Origin: CACPJA01 sp964629335 | GTDB taxonomy: Bacteria; Pseudomonadota; Gammaproteobacteria; Steroidobacterales; UBA11654 | Assembly (NCBI GenBank): GCA_964629335.1 | Contig: CAZVRH010000005.1 | Span: forward strand, 1-52,749 | DNA length: 52,749 bases | Reading direction: 5' to 3' | Position numbers and translations under genes: made by a program | Notes under the pieces: model-generated | Database searches by the model: none | Seen by the model: only the letters and a program-made list of their open reading frames with translations | Told to the model about the DNA's origin: nothing | Shown here: positions 7,635 to 16,904 of the stretch, in pieces | How the letters are laid out: every line of letters starts with the position of its first letter | Numbering within the stretch: position 1 is the first letter of the stretch

Positions 7635-8366
7635 GTGAACAGATACTTTATTTCAGACCTTCATCTACATGAGTCTAGACCTCATATCACTAATTTGTTC
7701 AGCTCTTTTATCGAAAATTTAAAAAAAGATAACAAAAAGACAGAACTTTATATTCTTGGTGATCTGTTTGAATCCTGGATTGGTGATGATTATGTGAATG
7801 AACTCCATAGTGAAACTAAATTGGTACTGAAATCACTCACCAAAATTGGCATTCAAGTATTTTTCTTATATGGGAATCGTGATTTTTTAATTGGAGATCA
7901 GTTTTTATCTGAAACTGGTGTGGAATTACTTGCTGATCCATTTCTATTAAAAAACAACAATGAAAAAATATTACTTACGCACGGTGACCAAATGTGCATC
8001 GATGATAGGGAATACCAAACTTTTAGATCGATAGTCAGAAATCCTCATTGGCAAAAAGACTTTCTTGGTTTTCCTGTATCAAAACGTTTGAAAATAGCTG
8101 GTGAAACTAAAGATGCAAGTAAACGGTCGAAACGAGAAAAATCTATGGAAATCATGGACGTCAATGAAGATGAAGTAACCAAACTGTTTGCAAAATATCG
8201 GGTTAATACAATTATTCATGGGCACACTCACAGGCCGATGAAACATGAAACAGAACTAGACGGCAAGCTTTGCTCGCGTTATGTTTTAGGCGACTGGAAT
8301 AAAAAACACGCCGTTATTCTTTGTTGCACTAAAGAGAAATTAGAATTGATAGATTTAATTAAATGA
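7635..8366 (+). CDS. lpxH: UDP-2,3-diacylglucosamine diphosphatase
   Basis: LpxH cleaves UDP-2,3-diacylglucosamine to lipid X in lipid A synthesis, at the cytoplasmic face of the inner membrane. The 243-aa calcineurin-type phosphoesterase shows Asp8-x-His10, LGDLFESWIGDD (41-52), GNRDF (80-84), THGD (115-118) and the C-terminal GHTHRP at 196-201, the full dimetal ligand set. The start is GTG, giving MNRYFISDLHL; the Shine-Dalgarno is weak. It follows the cyclophilin by 26 nt. Its last 12 bases overlap, tail to tail, the end of purF, so no terminator fits between the two genes. Confidence 0.95.
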   Translation: MNRYFISDLHLHESRPHITNLFSSFIENLKKDNKKTELYILGDLFESWIGDDYVNELHSETKLVLKSLTKIGIQVFFLYGNRDFLIGDQFLSETGVELLADPFLLKNNNEKILLTHGDQMCIDDREYQTFRSIVRNPHWQKDFLGFPVSKRLKIAGETKDASKRSKREKSMEIMDVNEDEVTKLFAKYRVNTIIHGHTHRPMKHETELDGKLCSRYVLGDWNKKHAVILCCTKEKLELIDLIK

Positions 8367-9878
8367 ATTCTGGGTGGGGTCCTGAATTTCTAACTGTCTG
8401 CGTTCCTTTTCTTTCTTGATCATTGCAGCATCGTTTCTTCTTAATTCAATTCTTTTGAGATACTTTTCAGTGATGTCATTGGTAACGTACTCACCAGAAA
8501 AGCAGGATGTGTCGAATTCTTTAACTTCTGAATCCTCAAATCGAACTGCCTCAATCAAATCATCTAAAGACTGATAGATCAGCCAATCAGCACCTATAAA
8601 TGCTGACAATTCATCTTCAGATTTATTACTGGCTATTAATTCAGAGGACGCCGGCATATCAATTCCATAAACATTTGGGTACTTGACGGGAGGTGCTGCC
8701 GATGCAAAGAAAACTTTCTTTGCACCAGAGTTTCTAGCCATCTCTATGATCTGTTTTGAGGTCGTTCCTCTAACAATGGAGTCATCAATCAGCAAGACAT
8801 TTTTGTCTTTAATTTCGAGATCAATTGGATTGAGCTTATGTTTGACAGATTTTTTTCTCTTGTCTTGACCGGGCATGATAAACGTTCGCCCAATATAACG
8901 GTTCTTTATAAACCCTTCTCGATATTTTACTCCAAGATGATGAGCCACCTGAAGGGCGCTTGTTCTGCTTGTGTCTGGTATAGGAATCACAACATCTACA
9001 TCATGATGAAGTCCATTCTCTATGATTCTTTGTGCTAAATATTCACCCATTCTCAATCTGGATTTATACACGGACATTCCATCAATAATCGAATCAGGTC
9101 TAGCAAAATAAACAAATTCAAAAATACAAGGGGTATAGCTTTTTGGTTCAATACATTGGTGTGAATGCAATTCATTATTTTTATCAATGTAAATTGCTTC
9201 ACCTGGCATGACATCCCTCATTAATTCATATCCAGCGCTGTCAAGTGCTACGCTCTCAGAAGCAACCATGTAATCAGTACCCTCTTTTGTTTCTCTTGAC
9301 CCTATCACTAAAGGCCTAATACCATTAGGGTCCCTCATTGCAACCAGACCTTCGTTTAGAATCATTGCGACAACAGCATATCCTCCTGAGCATTTTCTAA
9401 ATAATGCAGTTGAAGCTTTAAAGATTAACTCGGGAGTAAGTGATTCTTGTGCTTGGATTTGGATCTCGTGAGCAAAAAGATTGAGTAATGCTTCAGTGTC
9501 AGATTCGGTATTAAGATGCCTTCTATCAACCTCTTTTAAGTGAACTCTAAGTTCAGTTGTATTGACTAGGTTTCCGTTGTGAGCTAAACATATCCCATAG
9601 GGGGAATTAACATAAAAAGGTTGTGCCTCTGAAGAACTTAGCGTTCCAGCTGTAGGGTACCTGACATGACCTATACCAATATTCCCTCTCAGTCTCGACA
9701 TGTGTTCTCCGGAGAAAACATCATTAACTAAGCCGTTACTTTTCCTTAAACAGAGCACACCGTTGTCATCGGTCATAATGCCAGCAGAATCTTGACCACG
9801 ATGTTGTAACACCGTCATGGCATCGTATATTTCCTGATTTACAGAACCAGTGCTAACTATGCCTACGATTCCGCACAC
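8355..9878 (-). CDS. purF: Amidophosphoribosyltransferase
   Basis: PurF makes 5-phosphoribosylamine from PRPP and glutamine, the first committed step of purine synthesis. The 507-aa protein begins MCGIVG, so Cys2 becomes the N-terminal nucleophile of the glutaminase domain after Met removal. The PRPP-binding loop LLIDDSIVRGTTS lies at about 365. The start is GTG with AAGGGG 11 nt upstream. It is the last gene of the prmB-to-purF minus-strand run, 32 nt after cvpA, an arrangement conserved in Gammaproteobacteria. Its stop overlaps the lpxH stop region tail to tail. Confidence 0.97.
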   Translation of the reverse strand: MCGIVGIVSTGSVNQEIYDAMTVLQHRGQDSAGIMTDDNGVLCLRKSNGLVNDVFSGEHMSRLRGNIGIGHVRYPTAGTLSSSEAQPFYVNSPYGICLAHNGNLVNTTELRVHLKEVDRRHLNTESDTEALLNLFAHEIQIQAQESLTPELIFKASTALFRKCSGGYAVVAMILNEGLVAMRDPNGIRPLVIGSRETKEGTDYMVASESVALDSAGYELMRDVMPGEAIYIDKNNELHSHQCIEPKSYTPCIFEFVYFARPDSIIDGMSVYKSRLRMGEYLAQRIIENGLHHDVDVVIPIPDTSRTSALQVAHHLGVKYREGFIKNRYIGRTFIMPGQDKRKKSVKHKLNPIDLEIKDKNVLLIDDSIVRGTTSKQIIEMARNSGAKKVFFASAAPPVKYPNVYGIDMPASSELIASNKSEDELSAFIGADWLIYQSLDDLIEAVRFEDSEVKEFDTSCFSGEYVTNDITEKYLKRIELRRNDAAMIKKEKERRQLEIQDPTQNSFN

Positions 9879-9910
9879 TTAAATCATATCCCCTTATAAT
9901 TTAGATCGAG

Positions 9911-10450
9911 TCATTGATTATAATACTCGAGAAAAAAATTGTAGAAAAAATCAGCAATCTCTTCTGCTTGCTCTAAAAAAACTGCCTCCTGAATCATCGG
10001 TTCTGTATAAAAATCTGTGTCCTCTAAAAATAAAATAATCATAGCGATAAAGACCAAGCCTCTTAAAAATCCAAAACCAATACCAAACAACATGTTTCCA
10101 GAAAAACTCCAACCGATGGCCTTGATTGCTTTTTTTGTAGCAATCGCACCCAAAGATAAGGTGATGGCTAAGATAACTGCTCTCGCTAACCATAATTTAA
10201 AGGTTTCTGAAGCTATCACTGAACCAAAGACGACTGCCAAATTATCATCAAAACTAACGGCCGCCCAGACTGCTACAATCCAAGCGAGCAATGAGAATAA
10301 TTCTGACAAAAACCCTCTAAAGAAGCCGTATAGAGTAGAAATCCCTAAAGTTCCCATAAGAATAAAATCAAAAATAGATACCACTTCCTGTGACCCAAAA
10401 AAATTAATTGGAAATATCACTGGAAAAGGGAAAGGTATGTGGAAAATCAT
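9911..10450 (-). CDS. cvpA: CvpA family membrane protein
   Basis: This 179-aa protein has four or five hydrophobic segments and the CvpA motif GFFRGFLSELFSLLAWIVA at about 42-60. CvpA is an inner-membrane protein linked to colicin V production and envelope homeostasis in E. coli; its biochemical role is unsettled. The ATG overlaps the stop of dedD (ATGA), supporting this start even though it gives about 20 hydrophobic residues more than typical CvpA. It lies just upstream of purF, its classical position. A long plus-strand reading frame over the same bases is only its antisense shadow. Confidence 0.9.
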   Translation of the reverse strand: MIFHIPFPFPVIFPINFFGSQEVVSIFDFILMGTLGISTLYGFFRGFLSELFSLLAWIVAVWAAVSFDDNLAVVFGSVIASETFKLWLARAVILAITLSLGAIATKKAIKAIGWSFSGNMLFGIGFGFLRGLVFIAMIILFLEDTDFYTEPMIQEAVFLEQAEEIADFFYNFFLEYYNQ

Positions 10451-10842
10451 TGTTGTCCTGGAGGTACTATCTGATATGGATAATTATTTCTGTCTAAGCT
10501 CCTTTTTATTTTCTCAATAGATTCATCTGGATCCTTAGGTCTAATTCTGACTCTATATATTTCTATTCCAGCAATATCTTTTTTACTGACAAAGGCATTA
10601 AATCTTTTATTTTCTAGTTCCTTGGTTAAATCTTGAGCTTCCTGATAATCTTCAAATGCTTCGATCTGTATGACCCATTCAAAGATCGCACCTTTAGCAT
10701 CGTCTGAACTTTCAACAACGATTGAATGCTTGCGTTGATTGTATTCATTTATTCTTTCTAAACCTTGTCCTTGAAGCATAAGAATTAGAGCTATCGAGAG
10801 TAAGATAATAATTGTAATCGAACCTACTATTCTTTCTTTCAT
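10447..10842 (-). CDS. dedD: SPOR-domain protein, DedD-like
   Basis: This 131-aa protein has one N-terminal transmembrane anchor (about 6-24) and a C-terminal SPOR domain (about 54-125, from FEWVIQIEAFEDYQEAQDL to the end). SPOR domains bind denuded peptidoglycan strands at division septa. It is shorter than E. coli DedD (about 220 aa) because the linker is short. Position supports the name: folC-dedD-cvpA-purF is the standard order. It overlaps both neighbours by 4 nt (ATGA with the folC stop and with the cvpA start), so the three are translationally coupled. Confidence 0.85.
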   Translation of the reverse strand: MKERIVGSITIIILLSIALILMLQGQGLERINEYNQRKHSIVVESSDDAKGAIFEWVIQIEAFEDYQEAQDLTKELENKRFNAFVSKKDIAGIEIYRVRIRPKDPDESIEKIKRSLDRNNYPYQIVPPGQQ

Positions 10843-12116
10843 GATATTTCTCTAGCGTTGTTTAAATATTCCTTTGCTGGACCAACAAGTTCAAATGAGC
10901 CTGAAACAATTATATTGTCGCTAATGGGTTCAAGATTCTCAACATATTTGAATGCTTCGTATGGAGTTTCCTTCACGGTAATATTTTTTATTCCTAAGTT
11001 TCCCAACCTGTTTTTTAACTCTCTCGATGACAACGATCGTTCTGTATCCATTCTGCAAACTATCCATTTAGAAACTATATCTTTAAAAACATCAATAAAT
11101 GCCTCTAAATTCTTATCTCTCATCATGCTGATTATCATTACATTATTATTATTCAATCCCATCCTATTAAGTCGATCTCTAAAATTGTTAGCCGCACCTG
11201 GGTTATGAGCCACATCTAGAATCCATTTAGATTTTTTCTCGATCTGTTCGAATCGACCAGGTATTGAAAAATTTTTTAAGGTACTGTTTAGTTCATTCAC
11301 AGAGGGAAGCAATGTTTCATCAGACATTTCGATGGCTGTTAAAGCGGTGGCTAAATTATTGACCTCTCCTTCTGCCCAGTGGGTTGGTACATTTATCCTT
11401 TCTATACAATTATTAAGGCCTGACCAACTGAAAAAACTGTTTTTACCTTTGATAGTGAATTCTCTATCTCTCGCGAATAATCTTGAGCCTTGAAGCTTGG
11501 CTTGTTCCTGAACCACAGATTGGGATTTATTATCACCGTATATCAATGGCTTGCTTGGCTTAGCAATTCCTGCTTTCTCATAAGCAATCTCATCGATAGA
11601 TTCACCAAGCCAATCTTGATGGTCCAAATCGATATTAGTAATTATCGAAACACTGGGATCTATAACATTTGTGGCATCTAATCGCCCTCCTAAGCCAACT
11701 TCGATCAAGATTGCATCACAATTGTGTTTAGATAAAATATGAAAAGCGGCCAGAGTTCCAAATTCAAAATAAGTCAGAGGAACATCTCCTCTTAAACTTT
11801 CAATATGTTCAAAAGAGCTTATTAATTCATCGTCTGAAACATTGGTATTATTAATCGAAATTCTTTCATTATAATTAATTAGATGCGGGGAAGTATAAGT
11901 GCCAGTTTTTAGCTTTCTCAAAACTAATAAACTCTCAATAAGTGCTAAAGTGGTGCCCTTGCCGTTGGTTCCGGCAATAAGGAATAGATTATTTTCTGGA
12001 AAGTTTAAATCAAGCTTCTCAAAAACTTGCTGGACTCTAGTTAGGGATAGATCAATGTCTTTATTATTCAGTCCTTGTTGATATTCTAGCCAATCAGAAA
12101 GACTTGATTTCATCAT
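10839..12116 (-). CDS. folC: Bifunctional folylpolyglutamate synthase/dihydrofolate synthase
   Basis: FolC adds glutamate to dihydropteroate and extends folate polyglutamates. The Mur-ligase fold has the P-loop AGTNGKGTT at about 48-56, the TSPHLINYNERI motif, the GLGGRLDATN strand and IVSGSFELVG near the end. I chose the ATG at 12116 (425 aa) because AAGAG lies about 7 nt upstream; reading further upstream gives only a TTG start (12134) that adds six residues. The stop overlaps the dedD start (ATGA). AccD ends about 36 nt upstream on the same strand. Confidence 0.95.
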   Translation of the reverse strand: MMKSSLSDWLEYQQGLNNKDIDLSLTRVQQVFEKLDLNFPENNLFLIAGTNGKGTTLALIESLLVLRKLKTGTYTSPHLINYNERISINNTNVSDDELISSFEHIESLRGDVPLTYFEFGTLAAFHILSKHNCDAILIEVGLGGRLDATNVIDPSVSIITNIDLDHQDWLGESIDEIAYEKAGIAKPSKPLIYGDNKSQSVVQEQAKLQGSRLFARDREFTIKGKNSFFSWSGLNNCIERINVPTHWAEGEVNNLATALTAIEMSDETLLPSVNELNSTLKNFSIPGRFEQIEKKSKWILDVAHNPGAANNFRDRLNRMGLNNNNVMIISMMRDKNLEAFIDVFKDIVSKWIVCRMDTERSLSSRELKNRLGNLGIKNITVKETPYEAFKYVENLEPISDNIIVSGSFELVGPAKEYLNNAREIS

Positions 12117-12152
12117 CACAAATCTCTTTTTCAATTATCACTGAATTGCTTG

Positions 12153-13004
12153 TTAACTGACTAAATTACTGATTAATGTTGCTATAGTTTGACGCATTTC
12201 TCTTCGATCCACGATCATATCTATGGCACCTTTTTCTAAAAGAAAATCACTTCTTTGGAAACCTTCTGGGAGGGTCTCTCCAACTGTTTGTTCGATCACC
12301 CTAGGGCCAGCAAAGCCAATTAATGCTCCTGGTTCAGCAAGATTAATATCCCCTAACATGGCTATACTTGCTGAAACACCTCCCGTGGTTGGATCAGTCA
12401 TAACAGATATATACGGTAATTTGACTGCGTCTAATTCAACGAGGGCCGAAGTAGTTTTAGCCAGCTGCATCAAAGAAAGGAAGGCTTCCTGCATTCTTGC
12501 ACCTCCGCTGGCACAAAAACAAACTAGAGGCATATTTTGTTCAATACTTAAATTGACTGCTCTAACAAACTTTTCACCAACGACTGATCCCATTGACCCC
12601 CCAAGAAAATTAAATTCAAATGCACAGGCAACCAAGCTAACTTCCTTCACCTCCCCTTGCATTACAATCAGAGCGTCGTGCTCACCTGTTTTTCTTTTTG
12701 ATTCAGTTAATCGGTCTTTGTATTTTTTCTTATCTTTAAACTTTAAAGGATCAGTTGAAATTAAGTTGTTAAAATACTCTTTCGATGTTCCTTCATCAAA
12801 AAACTGACTCAATCGGTATCGGGCAGAGATCCGCATATGATGGTCACATTTATTACATACATGAAGATTCCTTTCTAAGTCTGCACGATACAATTGTGCT
12901 TTGCATGACTCACAAGTAACCCACACACCTTCTGGTACGGATTTTACCCGTTGAGACTTTTTAGTCTTGATTCTGGATGGAACAATTTTCTTAAACCAAT
13001 TCAT
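12153..13004 (-). CDS. accD: Acetyl-CoA carboxylase carboxyltransferase subunit beta
   Basis: AccD pairs with AccA to move carboxyl from biotin to acetyl-CoA, giving malonyl-CoA for fatty acid synthesis. The 283-aa protein has the N-terminal zinc ribbon with Cys31, Cys34, Cys50 and Cys53, then the crotonase-like carboxyltransferase fold with FCASGGARMQE and GGVSASIAMLGD. The ATG start fits the family. It sits between truA and folC in the conserved order. A 194-aa plus-strand reading frame lies antisense inside it and looks like a shadow. The catabolic carboxyltransferase at 48225-49751 is a different enzyme. Confidence 0.97.
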   Translation of the reverse strand: MNWFKKIVPSRIKTKKSQRVKSVPEGVWVTCESCKAQLYRADLERNLHVCNKCDHHMRISARYRLSQFFDEGTSKEYFNNLISTDPLKFKDKKKYKDRLTESKRKTGEHDALIVMQGEVKEVSLVACAFEFNFLGGSMGSVVGEKFVRAVNLSIEQNMPLVCFCASGGARMQEAFLSLMQLAKTTSALVELDAVKLPYISVMTDPTTGGVSASIAMLGDINLAEPGALIGFAGPRVIEQTVGETLPEGFQRSDFLLEKGAIDMIVDRREMRQTIATLISNLVS

Positions 13005-13026
13005 ATAATTTTAAATATTAATATCT

Positions 13027-13815
13027 TCATCTTATCTCAATGTCTTGGCTAGGCAATTGATATTTTTCTGGGTATTTTACACCGACTAAATATAATCCTT
13101 GAGCAGAAACTGTTCGTGAGGCTTCTCTTCTGTCTTTAGCATTTAGTATTTTTTCCATTTCATTTGCCTCCAATTTTTGAAGGCCTACATCAATCAACGT
13201 TCCTGTAATATTTCTTATCATATGGTGCAGAAACGCATTCGCAATAAATGCTATTCGCAGTCGGTCTTGGTCCTCTTTATAAAAATGGATTGATTTCATC
13301 TCACGGATTGGATTATTAGACTGACAACTCGAGGCCCTGAATGAAGAAAAATCATGTTTTCCAATCAAATAATTAGCCGCTTGTTTCATGGCATCTAGAT
13401 CAAGTTGATGCTTGATGAAAAGCACTCTGGAGCCCAAGAAAACATCTGGCTTTTTAGTTTTTATACAATAATCATAACGACGATACATAGCTGATTTTCT
13501 AGCATCAAATTCACTCGGAACCTCTTTAGTCCAATTAATGAATATATCTTGAGGTAAATACGCATTAATACCATCTTTCCACTGATTGGTTTCACGATTG
13601 GCATTGGATATAAAATGAAACACTTGTTCGTGTGCATGAACTCCGCTGTCAGTCCTTCCAGACCCATAGATTCTGATGTTTTCATTCGCCACATTACCTA
13701 CGGCTTTTTCGATATGATCCTGGATTGTATGTTGATCTTTCTGTGATTGCCAACCACAATACTGGGTACCTTTATATTGGACCCCACAAGCTATTTTAGT
13801 TGCTGGGGAAATCAT
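13027..13815 (-). CDS. truA: tRNA pseudouridine(38-40) synthase
   Basis: TruA converts uridines 38-40 of the tRNA anticodon stem to pseudouridine. The 262-aa protein begins with the strand CGVQYKGTQYCGWQ and has the catalytic motif GSGRTDSGVHA with Asp56, plus FHHMIRNITGTL towards the C-terminus. Length and motif order are standard. It starts 3 nt after the asd stop and accD follows by 22 nt, matching the usual asd-truA-accD order. Confidence 0.96.
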   Translation of the reverse strand: MISPATKIACGVQYKGTQYCGWQSQKDQHTIQDHIEKAVGNVANENIRIYGSGRTDSGVHAHEQVFHFISNANRETNQWKDGINAYLPQDIFINWTKEVPSEFDARKSAMYRRYDYCIKTKKPDVFLGSRVLFIKHQLDLDAMKQAANYLIGKHDFSSFRASSCQSNNPIREMKSIHFYKEDQDRLRIAFIANAFLHHMIRNITGTLIDVGLQKLEANEMEKILNAKDRREASRTVSAQGLYLVGVKYPEKYQLPSQDIEIR

Positions 13816-13818
13816 GAT

Positions 13819-14820
13819 TTAATAGTTCGAATCTATAATCACTTCAGCAATTTGTATAGAATTGAGAGCAGCTCCCTTTCTGATGTTATCTGCAACAATC
13901 CAAAGGTTTATTGAATTTTCCGATGAAAGATCTTTTCGAATTCTACCTACATAGACTTTATCTGTTCCTTCTCCATGTAGGAGCGGTATTGGGTATTCAT
14001 CACCTGTCATAACCTTAATATGTGGACAGGTATCGAGTAAGTCACGAACTAGGGATACACTAATCTCTGATTCTGTTTCCAGAGTTACGACCTCAGAATG
14101 CCCTATTTTTACTGGTACCCGAACTGCGGTTGCATTAACTTGGATCTGGTTTGATTGCAAAATCTTCTGAGTCTCCCAAACCAACTTCATCTCCTCAAAG
14201 GTGTAACCATTATCTTGGATTTCGCCTATTTGAGGGATGACATTATGTGCAAATATTTCATTAAAATCGGTGGTGTTTATGTCATCGTTATCATTGAGTT
14301 GTTTTTCCAATAACTCCACAGAGCTTCGACCTGCTCCGGATACTGACTGATAGGTTGCTATGTTTATTTTCTTAATAGGCGTATGAACATGTATGGGTGC
14401 TAAAGCAATCACTAACTGGATTGTTGAACAATTCGGATTCGCTACAATATTACTGTTTCTAAATTCAGACAAGGCTGACGGGTTAACTTCTGGAACCACT
14501 AAAGGAATATCGTCCTGGTATCTAAACTCTGAGGTGTTATCAATAACCACAGCTCCTGCTTTTGCAGCTGTTGGGGCATACTCCCTTGAAACTGAGGCCC
14601 CGGCTGAAAAAAAAGCAAAATCGATTCCGTCAAACTTAAATGTATCTAAATCAATGACCTCGAGATCTTCAGAGCCAAAATTGATCATCTTACCCATGGA
14701 TCGCTTACTGGCTAGGGGAACAAGCTGCTCTATAGGAAATGCTCGCTCTTCAAGAATGGAGATCATTGACTCTCCCACCATTCCTGTGGCCCCAACAACA
14801 GCTACATTATATTTTTTCAT
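13819..14820 (-). CDS. asd: Aspartate-semialdehyde dehydrogenase
   Basis: Asd reduces aspartyl phosphate to aspartate semialdehyde, the branch point to lysine/diaminopimelate, threonine and methionine. The 333-aa protein has the NADP-binding GATGMVGESM (10-19), catalytic Cys131 in NPNCST and His241 in KIGHSEV. The insertion pattern (TDFNEIFAHNVIPQIG) fits the shorter second class of Asd rather than the E. coli enzyme. It lies between aroC (9 nt upstream) and truA. Confidence 0.96.
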   Translation of the reverse strand: MKKYNVAVVGATGMVGESMISILEERAFPIEQLVPLASKRSMGKMINFGSEDLEVIDLDTFKFDGIDFAFFSAGASVSREYAPTAAKAGAVVIDNTSEFRYQDDIPLVVPEVNPSALSEFRNSNIVANPNCSTIQLVIALAPIHVHTPIKKINIATYQSVSGAGRSSVELLEKQLNDNDDINTTDFNEIFAHNVIPQIGEIQDNGYTFEEMKLVWETQKILQSNQIQVNATAVRVPVKIGHSEVVTLETESEISVSLVRDLLDTCPHIKVMTGDEYPIPLLHGEGTDKVYVGRIRKDLSSENSINLWIVADNIRKGAALNSIQIAEVIIDSNY

Positions 14821-14829
14821 GATTGTAAA

Positions 14830-15906
14830 TTATGAGGTAACTTCAACGTCAGAGTTCTGAGCACGATGACGAAGATAATGATCCATCAACGTAATCGCAA
14901 GCATTGCTTCAGCTATTGGGGTTGCCCTTAGCCCAACACAAGGATCGTGACGACCTTTGGTTACAATTTCAGTTTCTTCACCTAACTTATCAATAGTTTC
15001 TGCGGGTTTTACAATACTGGATGTTGGTTTTAATGCAATACTGGCAAGAATGTCTTGTCCAGAGGATATGCCCCCAAGTGTTCCCCCAGAATTATTTTGT
15101 TTAAAACCGGAAGAATCTATTTCATCTCTGTGCTCGCTACCACGTTGAGTGACTACTGAAAAACCAGCGCCTATCTCAACCCCTTTTACAGCATTGATAC
15201 TCATTAAGGCATGCGCAATATCGGCCTCAAGTTTATCAAAAACCGGTTCGCCTAAACCGATGGGTACTTGGGTTGCAAGAATATTTATTTTCGCTCCTAT
15301 TGAATCCCCATCTCTTCTTAATTGATCCATGAAGGATTCTAGTTCTTCTATTTTTCCAGGATCTCCTGCAAAAAAAGGATTGGTCATGATGAAATCTTTA
15401 TCTTTGAGGTCAACTGAAATTGAACCCAACTGACTTAAATAGCCGTAAATTTCCAACCCGAGTCTCTCTTTAAGATATTTTTTTGCAATGGCTCCTGCTG
15501 CTACTCTCATAACAGTTTCTCTAGCCGAAGATCTTCCTCCTCCTCGATAGTCTCGAATACCGTATTTATGGTAGTAAGAAAAATCAGCATGACCAGGACG
15601 AAACTTGTCTTTGATAGCAGAATAATCTTTGGATTTTTGATCAACATTCCCCACCACTAAATTAATGGGGGTGCCCGTGGTCTTACCTTCAAACACTCCC
15701 GACATAATTTTTACTTGATCGGGTTCTTTTCTTTGAGAAGTAAAACGAGATGTCCCAGGTCTTCTTTTCTCTAACTCTTGCTGAATGTCTTCTTCTGAAA
15801 GCTCCATTCCAGGGGGACAACCATCAACAATAGCAGCCATTCCAGGTCCATGACTTTCCCCAGAGGTGGTCACTGAAAATAGTTTTCCTATTGTATTTCC
15901 TGCCAT
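14830..15906 (-). CDS. aroC: Chorismate synthase
   Basis: AroC makes chorismate from EPSP with reduced FMN, the last step of the shikimate pathway. The 358-aa protein has all three signatures: GESHGPG near 17-23, RPGHADFSYYHKYG plus DYRGGGRSSARET near 105-131, and the C-terminal GRHDPCVGLRATP region. Start and length match the family. It follows prmB by 35 nt in the same operon, the normal gammaproteobacterial pairing. Confidence 0.97.
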   Translation of the reverse strand: MAGNTIGKLFSVTTSGESHGPGMAAIVDGCPPGMELSEEDIQQELEKRRPGTSRFTSQRKEPDQVKIMSGVFEGKTTGTPINLVVGNVDQKSKDYSAIKDKFRPGHADFSYYHKYGIRDYRGGGRSSARETVMRVAAGAIAKKYLKERLGLEIYGYLSQLGSISVDLKDKDFIMTNPFFAGDPGKIEELESFMDQLRRDGDSIGAKINILATQVPIGLGEPVFDKLEADIAHALMSINAVKGVEIGAGFSVVTQRGSEHRDEIDSSGFKQNNSGGTLGGISSGQDILASIALKPTSSIVKPAETIDKLGEETEIVTKGRHDPCVGLRATPIAEAMLAITLMDHYLRHRAQNSDVEVTS

Positions 15907-15941
15907 TTTATTCTCTTAAATAATCCTAATTGTATCCAATT

Positions 15942-16835
15942 CTATCTTAGATGTTGTGCTTCTATCACTGCCACTCCTTCTCCCCCATGTTCAAATGTCA
16001 CCCATTTGAATGGAAGATCGTATGATCTTTCAAGCTCCTTTGCAGCAACCCCTGCTTCTATAATCAATATTCCATCTTGATTTAGAAATGGAGGAGCATC
16101 TTGCAGTATTCTGGAGATAAAATCCAGTCCCTTATGACCAGCAACCAATGCTTCTTGAGGCTCAAATGAATATTCGATCGGTAAACTGTTCATAACATTC
16201 TCTGGTACATAAGGTGGATTACTGATAATTAAATCAAAACTTCCTGAAAGATTTTCAAATAGATCCGAATGAACCAATTCAACTCTCTTGTCTAAACTTT
16301 TTTCTGTCCTATTGATGCTTGCAACCTCTAATGCCTGTGTAGAAATATCTGAAGCCTGAATATCTATGTCTGGGAATTGCATAGCCAACGAGAGAGCAAT
16401 GCACCCGGACCCAGTGCCAATTTCTAAGACCGTCTTTACTTTCTTCATATCAATCCAAGGCTGCATTTCATTGTTGATCATTTCTGCTATTGGAGATCTT
16501 GGTATCAGTGCTCGGCCATCTATAAAGAACTCATGCCCACAAAAATAAGCCTTATTGGTTATATAGGGCATTGGTTTTCTAGTCTTAATTCTTACCGATA
16601 GATACTTATTGATCGTTGTAAATTCTTCCAAGGTGGGTGGGGAGTCTAATGTGTCTTTTTCAATAGGGTAAGTGATCTCCAGTGCAGAAAGAATAATAGC
16701 CAGTGCTTCGTCTTTTGCATTGCTAGTACCGTGACCATAAAATAAATTACTGCTGTCTAACAGCAACTCTAATTCCGCAAGGATACTTGCAATGGAAGAA
16801 TTGACTGTAGTGGTTTTTAAACTAATGTTTTTCAT
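15942..16835 (-). CDS. prmB: Ribosomal protein uL3 glutamine methyltransferase
   Basis: PrmB N5-methylates a glutamine of ribosomal protein L3. The 297-aa protein has the SAM motif EIGTGSG (138-144) and the glutamine-methyltransferase signature NPPY (206-209). The position directly upstream of aroC separates it from the paralogue PrmC, which usually lies beside prfA. The N-terminal helical domain starts at MKNISL. It is divergent from psd across a 69-nt gap; a weak TTGATA/TCTAAT pair with a 19-nt spacer in that gap could be its promoter, but I did not list it as a feature. Confidence 0.93.
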   Translation of the reverse strand: MKNISLKTTTVNSSIASILAELELLLDSSNLFYGHGTSNAKDEALAIILSALEITYPIEKDTLDSPPTLEEFTTINKYLSVRIKTRKPMPYITNKAYFCGHEFFIDGRALIPRSPIAEMINNEMQPWIDMKKVKTVLEIGTGSGCIALSLAMQFPDIDIQASDISTQALEVASINRTEKSLDKRVELVHSDLFENLSGSFDLIISNPPYVPENVMNSLPIEYSFEPQEALVAGHKGLDFISRILQDAPPFLNQDGILIIEAGVAAKELERSYDLPFKWVTFEHGGEGVAVIEAQHLR

Positions 16836-16904
16836 TATTTTTCGATGTTACATTAGAACAGATAGAAACTGGAGACTATCAATAATTTATTCTTTAACAA
16901 TCCA

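Noticed and set aside
8355..8366. AT-rich palindrome TTTAATTAAA at the lpxH/purF junction as a regulatory site
   Set aside because: It is explained by two overlapping stop regions of convergent genes; a short AT palindrome here carries no further support.
10017..10520. 167-aa plus-strand frame antisense to cvpA/dedD
   Set aside because: Antisense shadow of two coupled genes, Lys/Ala/Pro-rich with no domain or ribosome site seen.
12223..12807. 194-aa plus-strand frame antisense to accD
   Set aside because: Long but with no recognisable domain; composition is that expected opposite a conserved gene on the other strand. accD motifs are intact.
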